From the NCBI RefSeq assembly GCF_001039355.2, contig NW_019775978.1:1-64000 (forward strand): a stretch of DNA of 64,000 nucleotides, given 5' to 3'. The DNA comes from Lingula anatina. Taxonomy: Eukaryota > Brachiopoda > Lingulata > Lingulida > Lingulidae. A program made the position numbers and the translations under genes. This document shows positions 13,401-22,913 of this stretch, one piece after another. How positions within the stretch are numbered: position 1 is the first letter of the stretch; each line of letters opens with the position of its first letter. A model generated the notes under the pieces. It was not told the origin of the DNA. It ran no database searches and worked only from the letters and a program-made list of their open reading frames with translations.

Positions 13401-14364
13401 CCAGGACTTTACCCACAGAAGGGCACCAAAATTTGGGGGAGGGGTGGCAGTGTTAACGGTATGAACTCTTCTTTTCCAATAATTTCTGCATTCAATTGCA
13501 CACATTAAAACAAAGATTTTGTTTTGAACACCAGCTTTTATGGCAATGACTAGATCTTAATTTGCAATTGGAAAAAATTTTAAGACATAATTTCTTAAAT
13601 TATAGTAACAATATTCTTATTGAGTGGTGGCACAAAATAGAAATCAGGGTACCCTACAGTTGTATTCTATACAGTCAAAACACCAAAAATGCTGTACAGA
13701 AATTTAATTAATATGATTTCAAAATCATGTAACTAGAAGACTGATATCTTCATTGAAAAGATTGAGTCAATACCATACTAGTATACCTCTAGTTAAATGA
13801 TGTGATATAAAATTTTCCATGGCAAATACTCTTACAGTACTCTGTACCTTTTGTAATGATATTCCAGATTTTCTCCCAATTTTCTTCATCTTCCCAATCT
13901 TCTTTCTTTCTAAACTGTATGCCTCTGTAGGCACCAACAGAAATTTCCTTACTGCATGTTTGCAGATAAATAGGCACTACGATAATTCCATCAGTGTTAG
14001 CATAAATTTTTTGGTCTAATATGTTATAATGGATTTGCTGCAACATTGTATCTGGATCATTCAGGCTATCTGGACTTTTTTTACCATCTATTTTTCTTAA
14101 ATAACCCTCAGTCATAACAAGTATGACATAATCAGATTTTTCCACAGCAGAAAAAATTTCTATCAATTCTATTTGCCCTGGAATTATCATCAAGTGTGGA
14201 ACAAAGCAAAGAATGCCTTGTTTTTCAGCTTTTTCTTGAAGTAATTCCACAAACTCGTAGGATAATTTGATGGAGTCAGTATTGTCGTCCCCAGATAAAC
14301 ATCCATCATATACCACTGTAAAGTGATAGCTGTCTGGTACAGATCTAGACCTGCTGGTAGCCAT
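7458..14364 (-). CDS. TIR-domain adaptor-like protein (TICAM-like), complete, seven coding exons
   Basis: Coding exons in transcript order: 14364-13848, 13187-13113, 12908-12834, 12321-12166, 8709-8548, 7808-7685, 7494-7458 (TGA). They total 1,146 nt, or 381 residues, with all phases matching. Exon 1 is a TIR domain (about residues 12-172): box 1 region FTVVYDGC, box 2 GILCFVPHLMIIPGQ, then a helix and strand (EKSDYVILVMTEGYL) and a later IIVVPIYLQ strand. No W-x-x-x-E catalytic segment typical of NAD-cleaving TIRs is evident. The pattern resembles TICAM-type signalling adaptors of Toll-like receptor pathways, which is inference. The rest is a low-complexity Ser/Thr/Glu/Gln tail. The ATG sits in a good context (AAGCCATGG). 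An acceptor at 14372-14373 places it 7 nt into its exon, so a 5' UTR exon lies upstream, not located. The exon 4 donor is weak (GTTTGT) but is the only one that keeps the frame. Confidence 0.8.
8126..8288. repeat. 40-bp tandem repeat, four copies, in the TIR gene intron
   Basis: The unit GGAATTGTTTGTACAGGTCT plus GCCTACAATTTCTGCATGCT is repeated four times with few changes between exon 5 and exon 6. The length is not a multiple of three and each copy is intronic. It explains the apparent open frames here. Confidence 0.8.
8800..10743. repeat. Long internal inverted repeat, arms 8800-9084 and 10461-10743
   Basis: The arms match over about 280 bp with scattered substitutions and short indels; the outer 50 bp are most diverged. 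The left arm also has a diverged partial tandem copy at about 9110-9217, recognisable from ATAATTTACCTGG, AAGGCCTTTGTAAT and GGGATAAAATTGG. The 1.4-kb spacer shows nothing recognisable. Confidence 0.8.
8873..8962 (+). CDS. 29-codon open frame in each arm of the inverted repeat, after promoter-like motifs
   Basis: ATG lies in ACATGGCGGA context, a YY1-like start-proximal motif. About 50 bp before it in the left arm is TGACGTCACG, a full CRE palindrome (8821-8830). The frame (MADRIDFYVKV... ending PDHLCQ) stops at TGA, but CA|GTGAGG just before the stop is a possible splice donor, so this may be a first coding exon. The right arm, read on the minus strand, carries the same frame with two substitutions, both synonymous. 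The function is unknown and the call is tentative. Confidence 0.3.
   Translation: MADRIDFYVKVGRLCPKISYFTVPDHLCQ
12057..12092. repeat. AAT-type microsatellite
   Basis: A run of TAA/AAT triplets in the TIR gene intron just beyond the exon 4 donor. It has no coding meaning. Confidence 0.85.
12390..12545. mobile_element. MITE-like palindromic element, copy 1
   Basis: The left part (AGCAGGA, then CTCCGAGGGGTTTCTTGCTAAAT and AGCATTCAG) is inverted on the right (TGAATGCAATTTGGCGAGAA, then TCTCCTTGGATCCTGCTAG). The arrangement matches the element at 15523-15741, so this is a small inverted-repeat family. It sits about 70 bp upstream of the exon 4 acceptor of the TIR gene. Confidence 0.65.
12834..13187 (-). 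repeat. Tandemly duplicated 75-nt exon in the TIR gene (12834-12908 and 13113-13187)
   Basis: The two exons are the same length and each encodes 25 residues including LTGSAVSSQGSSEPDAGES. The first third differs (LQPSA against LGASV) and the rest is almost identical. Similarity continues into the introns: the donor-side CTGTTACCTGATTC context, and TTTTCTGAGACA...TTCTC some 75-115 bp beyond the acceptors. This is a genomic tandem duplication of exon plus intron (offset 279 bp at the exons). Both exons are phase 1-1, so either may be skipped in frame. Confidence 0.8.
13848..14364 (-). CDS. Coding exon 1 of the TIR gene (whole TIR domain)
   Basis: One exon holds the start codon and all 172 TIR-domain residues, ending with a split Gly/Asp codon at the donor AAAAG|GTACAG. 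Keeping the domain in one exon and the tail in small phase 1-1 exons means the tail can change length by splicing without disturbing the TIR fold. The reading frame continues 19 codons past the donor, so an unspliced short form would still be open to a stop at 13789. Confidence 0.8.
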
Positions 14365-14371
14365 GGCTTAC

Positions 14372-15522
14372 CTAAAGAGGAAAAGTTTGAAATATGTATA
14401 ATAAAAGAAGCTTAAGAAATAAATATTCATTCCAAATGATTGACATAAATATGTTGCAACTTTGTACATGTACTGTACCTGTAGGGGTGACTGGAGTTAG
14501 TTGGACCTCAAGGTAATTTGACCCCTCATCAATTTAAGAAAAAGTTTCTACAAGGCAATATTAACATACTTCATGCTCTAGTAACTTGGCCAAACATCCA
14601 TGATTAATGGCAAGAGGAGAGTCAATGGTAAATGAAGTTTAATTTGAGCAGTGGATCTACTTCTAAGCCTGATGATAATATAAAAGAATGTCTTAAAATC
14701 CAAGTCATTCCCCAGAGAGGCCAGGGACTATCCAAAAGTTGGCAATGGCCTATATTTTCAAAGACAAAACTTTTGGGAAATGACTGGTTGGGAACTTTAT
14801 ATGCTTGGGTTGGATTCTCTTGAGGAAGTTAGATTACATTTTGGATTTTCTGTGCCCCAAATCATGAGGAAACCTATGCTTAAGGTAGTTCATTCTATCT
14901 AAATCGCTATAACAATAACAGCTAGTACTACCGCACGTCTGGGTCCTGTATTGACACTCTAAGAAAGGTTGAAAGTAAAAAAGAAAAATTAAGGCAAACT
15001 TTTTAATTGAATTCTTTTTAAAGTCAGCTAAGGGCAGCAAAATTAATTATACTAATACAGGTACCATGTCCTCTGTATGTTAGGATGTCCAGTTCTACTG
15101 CATACCCTGTATGTTTTATAAGATACAACACATATCAGTTTGTAATTCACATACTGCACTTGTGGCCAAATAATCTTTTATTCTTCACATGAAGATTACC
15201 CTGCTTGGGAAAATTCTAGAATCAAAATGTTAACTGTTTGTTCGTGCCTTGCTCCTTTACTTCTTCTGGGACAATTTTCAAGTTCCCACGAAATTATTAG
15301 AAATGAAATTTGAGTGGGGCACCTTCTGATTCATTTGTTAAACAAGGCAGCAAAGCTGTCAAATGTACAGACAAAAACCAGAAAATAAAAACGCAGGAAA
15401 TAGGATAGTGTCAATTCTGATGCACTAATGTATTATGCTTACTGTAACTGCATACCCAACATCAAATTCTAATTCTGCATAACAATGGATTAGGATGAAA
15501 GTAAAATGTGTAACAAGCATTA
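14372..15522. other. No gene recognised upstream of the TIR gene
   Basis: This should contain the 5' UTR exon or promoter of the TIR gene on the minus strand, but no strong donor-exon candidate could be chosen. The part 15341-15515 is a diverged direct copy of 23585-23760, both beginning AACAAGGCAGCAAAGCTGTC. Confidence 0.5.
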
Positions 15523-15741
15523 GACTGAGTTCCCATACCTAGATCAATCTAACATTATCAATTCAACTCCAAGGGGTTTCTCTCTAAATTGCTTTCAGCT
15601 TAAGTAGCTTAGGATTCGGGCATGCCAGTTTTAGTAGGCGTGACAGAAAGCTAAGCCACCTACATTGATTGCAATTTAGCGAGAATTCCCTTGGAGATAA
15701 ATCGATCCACAGTTAACGTGATAGGGTCTGGAAATAGTCCC
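15523..15741. mobile_element. MITE-like element, copy 2, inserted in a repeat whose unoccupied copy is at 23762
   Basis: An internal inverted repeat pairs CTCCAAGGGGTTTCTCTCTA (from 15570) with the segment reading GCAATTTAGCGAGAATTCCC and TTGGAG (about 15670-15695). The flanks AACAAGCA and TAAGGCTTCAGG are contiguous at 23755-23773, giving a paralogous empty site. The junction suggests insertion at TA with one base of discrepancy. Confidence 0.65.
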
Positions 15742-15779
15742 TAAGGCTTCAGGCTGATAAGAGTTAAACTTTGGAAATG

Positions 15780-15780
<1 letters not shown>

Positions 15781-15827
<47 letters not shown>

Positions 15828-15846
15828 TTTTTTTTTTTTTTTTTTA
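15781..15846. repeat. (TA)n microsatellite followed by a T run
   Basis: About 22 TA dinucleotides are followed by a poly-T tract. This is simple sequence. Confidence 0.9.
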
Positions 15847-16599
15847 ACAGAGCTGTTTTTCTTATTTGGGCTGTATAAAAAATACAGAAGTGTTACAAAG
15901 TAACAGTACAGGGCTCCTGGTGGATGGGAGTGATAAGTCACATCTTGAAAATGCCAGTTTGAAAAATTAAAAATTGAGGAAAAAATTACAAAAATATTCC
16001 ATTAAAGTCGACATTCTGTCTACCTGCATAAACATGATATGAATCGCCTAACTTGAGTTTAAACAGTATAAACAACTCACAGAAATATATTATACTTTGT
16101 TTTACCACAAAAAGGGCAGTCATAGCTATTATTCTGATATCTGAACTTGTCATCAAACCATGTGACCTCCATAGATGGCTATACTTTGTAATAATTTCTT
16201 AAGAGACTATCTTGAAGATGCTAGTGTTTGAAAAATAATTAAAAGAAAATGTAAAATAAAACATAACAAAAAATTCCAATAAAGCTGCTATTCAAACTTT
16301 TAATCTAGTTGTGTAATTACTAACATTTACCTGTATAATAATCATCGATTCCTAATTATGTGACACAGATAAGAGAGATAAACCCAGGGGACTGTGTTTT
16401 ATGTAATCTCATTTAATGGCCACTTGAAAATTAATTAAGCAAATTACTTTATGACCCTGAATTAATATACTTCCCACTATCCATATACAATTATTGCATC
16501 ATATAGCACCCTATAAACCTGCATTGCTTCCAAAACAGAAAACAATCACACTGGTTTTCCAACACAAGCTGCACTTCAGTCTTATGAAACATTTCATTA

Positions 16600-16876
16600 A
16601 GTTTCAGCAAGGAGTTATAACAGGAGATTACATGCGTGGGGGCGGAGCCCATATTACGGTCTCTCATTGGTTGGAATGAATAGAACCCAGAGAACAATGG
16701 GTACCTATCTCTGTTATGCTTTCTGTTACTCTTGTTTAAATCTCTTTTGTCAGAATAGGTGCCTTCGTCTGTCATTTAGAGAGGACACAAACAGAAACGC
16801 AGTCAAAAGTTTCTTAAAAAGAGAGAATTACAGAGTGCAGAGGATATAACGTTGGATAAGGTTTTCAAAAAAACAG
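16600..16876 (+). promoter_or_regulatory. Promoter-like block and possible non-coding first exon
   Basis: A GC box (GTGGGGGCGGAGC, about 16635-16648), a CArG-like CCATATTACGG and an inverted CCAAT (CATTGGTTGG, about 16664-16674) are clustered. They are followed by about 200 bp with no long frame, ending at a strong donor, ACAG|GTAAGTG (exon end 16876). This looks like the start of a plus-strand transcript. The 25-bp word around GGAGTTATAACAG.AGATTACA recurs inverted at about 22938-22962. Confidence 0.4.
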
Positions 16877-17159
16877 GTAAGTGCTTTTAAATGCATAACT
16901 ACACGAAATATGAAGATAAATTGCAACTTTTATGCCGTAGGGTCTCACTGTGTAAGTGTCCAGCTACACGTTGATCACGCGAGGTGGTGTGTGGAGAATA
17001 AATATTGCACGAAAAATATTTCCCACTCATAACAAGTGCTTATAAATATAGTATCAGATGAAGTAAGTTTGGTCTTTATACAGTTGCAATTGTTAAGTAA
17101 TTTGTGGCAATAGCAAAGAATAAAACTTAGGTGCACTTTCAGTAGCCGAATAATAAGCA

Positions 17160-17780
17160 GATGCTTAAGCCGCCATCTTGTTTATGTTTCGAAAAAAAAA
17201 ATAACTCCAAAAGACATTTTCCTCCTACTTTTTTATACTTGTGTCACATGACAGTCATAAAATTTACTTAATTGTTATGTGTGCAATACACTTTCTTGAG
17301 CAGTATTGTTGCTTTTTTTCGATTTTATATGTGGTCTAGCTTGAATACGACAAGGGACAATTTTCACGAGTCCAGATCAAAAAGTGTTACGCTTGTTACG
17401 GCCAAAAGCCTACACGTTTTTTGTACTTTTCAAATGCGTGATTATAAAAGATTCTGGTGTGTTTAGATTCTTGAACATCTTGGTCATGGCTTGGTATATA
17501 ATGCATGGGTACTGCTCCAATATTTCTTGAAAAAAATAACCCGATTTGTTCAGAATACCATTTTTTTTATTTTAGTGTTATGGGTAAGTGTACCATTTTT
17601 GCCTTTACCTTTTTTTCGTGTTTAAAACTAAAAAGACTTACCATGACAGTTGGTAATCATTTTTCTTCTCACCATGGTGGGTGGCTTTGGAGTGGTAACT
17701 TTGTTGTTAAAGTAAGGTGCTCAGTTATTTTGACTGGAAAATTTTGCCTCCACCCAGCATTTTCCATCATGGCGGTCTAA
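17160..17780. promoter_or_regulatory. Two YY1-like motifs
   Basis: AAGATGGCGGC on the minus strand (around 17169-17179) and ATCATGGCGGTC on the plus strand (around 17767-17778) match the core often found just downstream of metazoan transcription starts. Each ATG is followed closely by a stop, so they do not start proteins. The first could serve the minus-strand TIR gene, but no splice donor was found to connect it. Confidence 0.25.
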
Positions 17781-18296
17781 CAGGAAGTTTGACTTCACAG
17801 TGTCTTTGGTATAGTTATTTTTAACTTATTTAGTCTTCTTTTTACATATATATGTTTTAATTCATATTAAACCTTTGAAAAAAGAACACACATGAATCCT
17901 GGTGCTTCTTAATTTAAAGTCTTAAGGTTTTAAGTTCACCTAGGCTCCACCAATTACTTTACCTGTTATCTCACTACACATCTCTCTTTGAGTCGAGGTG
18001 TGTAAGACACACCTTATTGTGTAAGACACCTCTATAATTAAGGGGTACTTGCTTCTCTACTTTAATTATACTTCACTACTTTCGCATGTTAGGTGGCAAG
18101 CTTGGATGTTTCAGTTCATTTTAAGAAAGAAGCTTTGCCTTGATGGTTACAAAAGAATAGAACTCTATTAAGGTTTATTCATTACTTTAAAGTAAATATT
18201 TCATCTTGCAGTGTTGAAACAGAAATTCTCTCAAAATTGATAATGAATTTGACATGCACATCTTAACACTACTCTAGTTTTTTTTTTCTATTATAG

Positions 18297-18389
18297 ATAT
18301 GGGAGAAGGCTGCATTGGATATATGAATTATGGTCAGGCTGGAAAAAATTAAAATATGTCAATGAAAAAAGGAGGTCAGTCTGTCTGGG
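18297..18389 (+). ncRNA. Possible second exon of the transcript starting near 16.7 kb
   Basis: A polypyrimidine tract and TATTATAG precede it, and GTAAGTTA follows it, so both splice signals are good. It contains a 17-codon frame from 18299 and an ATG at 18356 (MSMKKGGQSVW) still open at the donor. No downstream exon was identified, so it may be a long non-coding RNA or the 5' end of an unrecognised gene. Confidence 0.3.
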
Positions 18390-19630
18390 GTAAGTTACTT
18401 TTGTCATAATGCCTACGATGCATTAAACATTCACTAACAACAGTACCCTTTTTAAATTTTTTTCAAAATCAACAACCTTGGGCATTTTCCTTTTAGCAAC
18501 CAGCATCTCTGAAATCCAATTTTTGTCCTGTCAGAAGAGTAGGAACCACTTGAGTTGTCCTTTTTGGAGAAGAAACTGGATAAGACTGGCCAACAGAGAT
18601 TGCATTTAATTGATAGTGCTCCTTCATGACATTTTAAAATATTTTCAGTCACCTAACTGACTCTATACGGTAATATGCCAAACAATTCGACAAAGATTAA
18701 TTAATTAATTTCATGGAAATGTCAGTTTGGTCGAATTGATTAAAATACAGCAAATGGAAACCTTTGATATCGTCGGATTGTTAGGGGCATCTGCCAAAAC
18801 GTCCATCTTTCCGGAAATATTGCATTTTACCAGAAGTGTTACGCAAGATAACCCGCAATTTTCGCCTAACACGTGTTTCAGGCATGTTTTATCCTCCTGA
18901 AATATTATGCTGTGTTATTGCTGTGTACAATATGTGCTAACATTACTTAACATTAAAAAAGACGACAATTATAATTTTTCAATCATATATTTCCCTCACC
19001 TACGACTTGGACCTAACTCTATTTAGGTCCAAGCCTACGATCACTTTCATGATGCGCTTCACAAGTGGGACGAGTATTTCCCCGGAGACAGGTGTTGTAA
19101 ACAAAGGCCGGTCACTTATATTTGAAACTGGTAGCTTTAGTGGACTTAAACTAGTTATGTGATCTACGTACGCCCTATTTGAATTTTAATATGACAACTG
19201 AAATCAACCGAATTGAATTTTTTTTACCAGTCTGAGATCAGCTGTTTTCAACCCGCAAGGCTTGCTCAGCGTCGAGGCGTAGACGTACGCACTTCCGAAG
19301 AAAATTCAATCACCCGTAGCAAAGAATACCAACTGGTACTCAAACGGAAATCAGTGTAACTTCAAATTACCATTAAGTATTTTATTTAAAAAGCATGTCA
19401 TATAAAACATAGTGAGAAAAGGCAAAATACGGAGCGTACCTGTGCCGCTAGACATACAGTATCTTGCTGGCAGTCTTCCGATTCTCTTACTTATATACTC
19501 TCGCTGTGCACAAACTACGGTGCATATTGAAAACCCCACTGATACAACCCGAACGTAAAAAAAGCATTTACTTGCCATAATTTTTACAAAACAGGTGCAT
19601 TTATAATTTGACGTGAGAATTGAGCACATG

Positions 19631-20528
19631 CAGAAATGAGAGACTGGTTTTATAATCTGCAGAAGCGACTAAATAATAATTTGCTAGTTTTGATGATTAT
19701 GCAAAAATGTTATGGCGTAAACGGGAGTCGTCTTATTCTAGCTGAGGTTTAGATGGTGTGAAAACGCATAATCATTAAAGGTGGGGAAAGTAAAGCGCGC
19801 GTAAACGGGAGTCGTCTTATTCTAGCTGAGGTTTAGATGGTGTGAAAGCGCATAAACATTAAAGGTGGGGAAAGTAAAGCGCCGCACCGCGCCGTAAAGC
19901 GTCTGAGCGGGATAGATGTTATATATATCACTTGTAGTTGAGGGGAGGGAGGAGGAAACAAATTTTAAGATTTCTTACCTTAACTTTGTCTATTGTTTTC
20001 TACTTCTCTTTGCTTTGTGAACTTCACGTGCAGGCTCCATGGAAACTGGGAATATTCTGCCTAGGGTTCTTCTTCAGTGTTTATGTCACGTGACATGAGC
20101 CAGCGTTGCCATTGGCCGGAAAGTCAGATTGATTGACATGAACTGGTGCTGGACTTGTACTCACCCGTATTGTGTCATCTTCTCGGTCTCTGGAGCCAGT
20201 AGGGCGGCTGTACATCTGCTGCTTTTTCTCTTGCGCGCTAGTTAATGGACGACCCCCGCATACGTTGGATTATAAACTAATTTATCCCATGCAAACGATA
20301 AATTTGTTTTTATAATCTGCAGAAGCGACTAAATAATAATTTGCTAGTTTTGATGATTATGCAAAAATGTTATGGCGTAAACGGGAGTCGTCTTATTCTA
20401 GCTGAGGTTTAGATGGTGTGAAAACGCATAATCATTAAAGGTGGGGAAAGTAAAGCGCCATGGAAAAGCTAGGCTTTAAAAGCCTGGGTTTTCTTCCCCA
20501 CCCAGCAGAAATGAGAGACTGGTTTTAT
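19631..20528. repeat. Insertion flanked by 23-bp direct repeats and containing 2.5 copies of a 150-bp unit
   Basis: CAGAAATGAGAGACTGGTTT plus TAT occurs at 19631-19653 and identically at 20506-20528. Between them are 852 bp. They hold a unit from TATAATCTGCAGAAGCGACT to GGGGAAAGTAAAGCGC at about 19650-19799, a 3' half copy at 19801-19882, and a full copy at about 20309-20459. Copies are almost identical. A CpG-rich stretch with CACGTGAC and ATTGGCCGGAAAG lies in the middle (20020-20125). The structure resembles a retroposed or mobile segment with an unusually long target duplication. No coding frame was found. Confidence 0.6.
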
Positions 20529-22507
20529 CTGGTCTGCTCCAGCATAGCGCATACCACATGTTAATGAAGACGGTCCCATTTTGGGGGAGGGGGGTCACAG
20601 GAATGGAGTTCGTCGTGGATTACGCTAAATATTATCAACATTTCATGCATCTGGGGAAATAGAAAGTGACGCACAGGTAACGTAAATACCCAGTGGAACT
20701 CTCTATGAAGCTCCCATGGAGTTAAGGAAGACGTCATTTTTATTGTTGACAAATCAGTTATCCATGTAGGTGAACAGCGACAAGTGTTCGTCAGATTTTG
20801 ACAGCGCGTGGTATTTGGCGCCAAGAAGTCTGGGCGGACGATCCTGCTGATCTTTCGGTCGATTGTAGTAAATGTAAGATCTTGCGGTGTTGACTTAAAG
20901 AACGTTTCCCCATCTGCATATATATTTCATTCGAACTTGAAAATAAATTGCTTATTCTTCCCAAACTTTTTATTGCTAGCAAACGCGATATATGGTCTAT
21001 ATGAAGGTGTTTACGACGTATTCTACCCACTGTCGATATTTGGTTTCATCCAGAATAGACCTTTTTTTAACCCCCCTCCCCCTCCCCAGTTACGGGCGTG
21101 ATGAATCAGTCAGCGAGGGCAAGTCTGCTTAATTAGCAAAATTTGTATGTCTATAAGCACTATTATTGTCATAGGGGACAAAGGAAAAGACAGGTACGTC
21201 ATGCTTCCAGATTAGATCTTCAATTAATTGTTTCTTCCTCATTGACGAGAGCTATTGAAAGGACAACAATTGACAAAGGGCCGAGGCATGCAGCATCTAT
21301 TTCACTGGCTTGAAAATTTACAGTCTTGTCGACGATGTGGTCGAACAATCGGAACAAGAAAAAAATTCTGTCCCATGATTTTGACGTATGGACTAATATT
21401 GTTTGAGCCCAGAAAAATTAATTTTATAAAATAATTAATATAATATAAAATTTTATTAATATAAAATAACTTTTGTTGTCAGATTGACTGGGCCCGTCAA
21501 AATGCTTGGCACATTACCGTACATTGCAAAAGTGGACATAAATTTTATGTTACTGTCACGTGGAAAAAAATTCAAAACCTATATATAAATTGCTGAGTGC
21601 CATGGTATTACAGTCTACCTGATTGCCAGTGAAATTTCTGTTTCAGTGAAATTTTTTTAAAGCAGTCACTTACTGGCCCAGTTAATTTTTTCAGCTGTAA
21701 CATTTTATAAATGTTCTTACAAAGTGTTGTCTTGATCTATAATAACCTTTTGAAAATCCCATGTTTTTGATCCTATTTGTAAGAATTAGCCACTTTATCT
21801 TCTAGGATCTTTTTTCATTCGGCCCATTAGATTCTCAGACCTTGCTGGCCTGTGAGTGGAATAGTATCTGGCACAGACTGGCATCAGCAAGTCAGATAAA
21901 AAAGAATATAATTATTTCTATTTGCACGGTTGAAAAAAATGCCATCATAGACTGCATAAAACTGGAAAACTGTAGCAAGTTAATCATTCTGATGCCGTCA
22001 TAAATTACTGCCTATGTGTAAAATTTTTGATGCTTGAGTATAGAGTTGACTTAAAAGATATTTTAAGTTAATATAGTAAATAATAGTTTGAAATTCTATA
22101 TTCTCATCTTTATTTGTTTCACTTTAAAGAGCTCAGTGAATACTAAAATTTCTGATATATTTTGTACATAAATATATTTATGAATGAATGAAAATTATTC
22201 TTAATGTTTAGCACTGTGCACTTGTTTAACGACAAATATGAACAGGGTTAGTACGTGTCAAATAATCCTGAAAAAAAGGGGGAAATTTCCAAGATAAAGA
22301 AATTTATAACGAGTATTTAGTAAACTGACATGTCGTGGCATTGCCTCAACCTTGGATTTAAATTTTACTTTAATTATAATATTAAAATTATACCGAGTGA
22401 GAGAAAAAAATAATTTAAGAAATTAAAAACCAGACACAAAGCGTAGGCACTGTCACAATGTATATGTTTATGGGACCCAAGGGCAGGAGGGTCCAAACGT
22501 TAATGTA
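20529..22507. other. No gene recognised
   Basis: Only short frames occur here, on both strands, without conserved features or paired splice sites. 21420-21480 is extremely AT-rich. Nothing else stands out. Confidence 0.5.
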
Positions 22508-22913
22508 TTAATATGATGTCCTTTGGCAATGAGGACAGATGTTCACTTGAATGTCATTTTCACAAACCACAGTTGGGACGTTTTCTTTTGACTTCTCCTT
22601 GGTGATTTTTCACTGGGTTGTGCCATAAAAAAGCCATCTATCAACGACTCAAAAAAGCTCATGGCGACCATCCTCAGTCACCACCTTATAATCGCTTTCT
22701 ATGATATCGTTCCCTTCATACACATCGTCCAAATAATTACATGTACCTGTGAAAAAAATCGTCAGCATACAGCGGCGCTTTGACACTACTGATCTCGGAT
22801 TCTAACGCAAAATAACGCATATGAAATTTATCTCCAAGCTGAGGAGAGCGACACAAACGAAACCTTGAGACAGGAGGCCCCCCGTAGCTAGCTCCGCCCA
22901 CCGTAACAGACAT
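22508..22913 (-). pseudogene. Small protein-coding region on the minus strand, open only across homopolymer frameshifts (or a final exon plus upstream coding)
   Basis: From ATG at 22913-22911 a frame (MSVTVGGASYGGPP..., later KFHMRYFALESEI) runs to a T7 tract (22752-22758). In another frame the text continues NYLDDVYEGNDI...TEDGRHELF to a stop right at a T6 tract (22649-22656). Beyond it a different frame reads FESLIDGFFMAQPSEKSP. After an A4 tract (22581-22584) the last frame ends VCENDIQVNICPHCQRTSY, stop at 22508, with a CxxC pair. Each break lies in a homopolymer. Alternatively TTTTTTTCACAG at the first break is a genuine acceptor (exon from 22746), and the gene ends at HELF. The family is not recognised. 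Confidence 0.35.

Larger units (their letters stand above)
16877..19630. other. No coding gene recognised
   Basis: AT-rich sequence with only short open frames, apart from the possible exon at 18297-18389. A 12-bp perfect hairpin, CTTGGACCTAAC with a short loop and its complement, lies at about 19007-19034. A short duplication of GTGTAAGACACC occurs near 18000-18030. Confidence 0.5.

Noticed and set aside
13789-13847. Extension of the TIR exon to the TGA at 13789
   Set aside because: A donor (AAAAG|GTACAG) lies at 13848 in the phase matched by five following exons, so the extension is taken as intron, though retention cannot be excluded.
19690-19760. C/D-box snoRNA-like pattern (GATGAT and CTGA in the 150-bp repeat)
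   Set aside because: Box C lacks the required purine, the terminal stem would overlap box D, and no C'/D' pair is clear.
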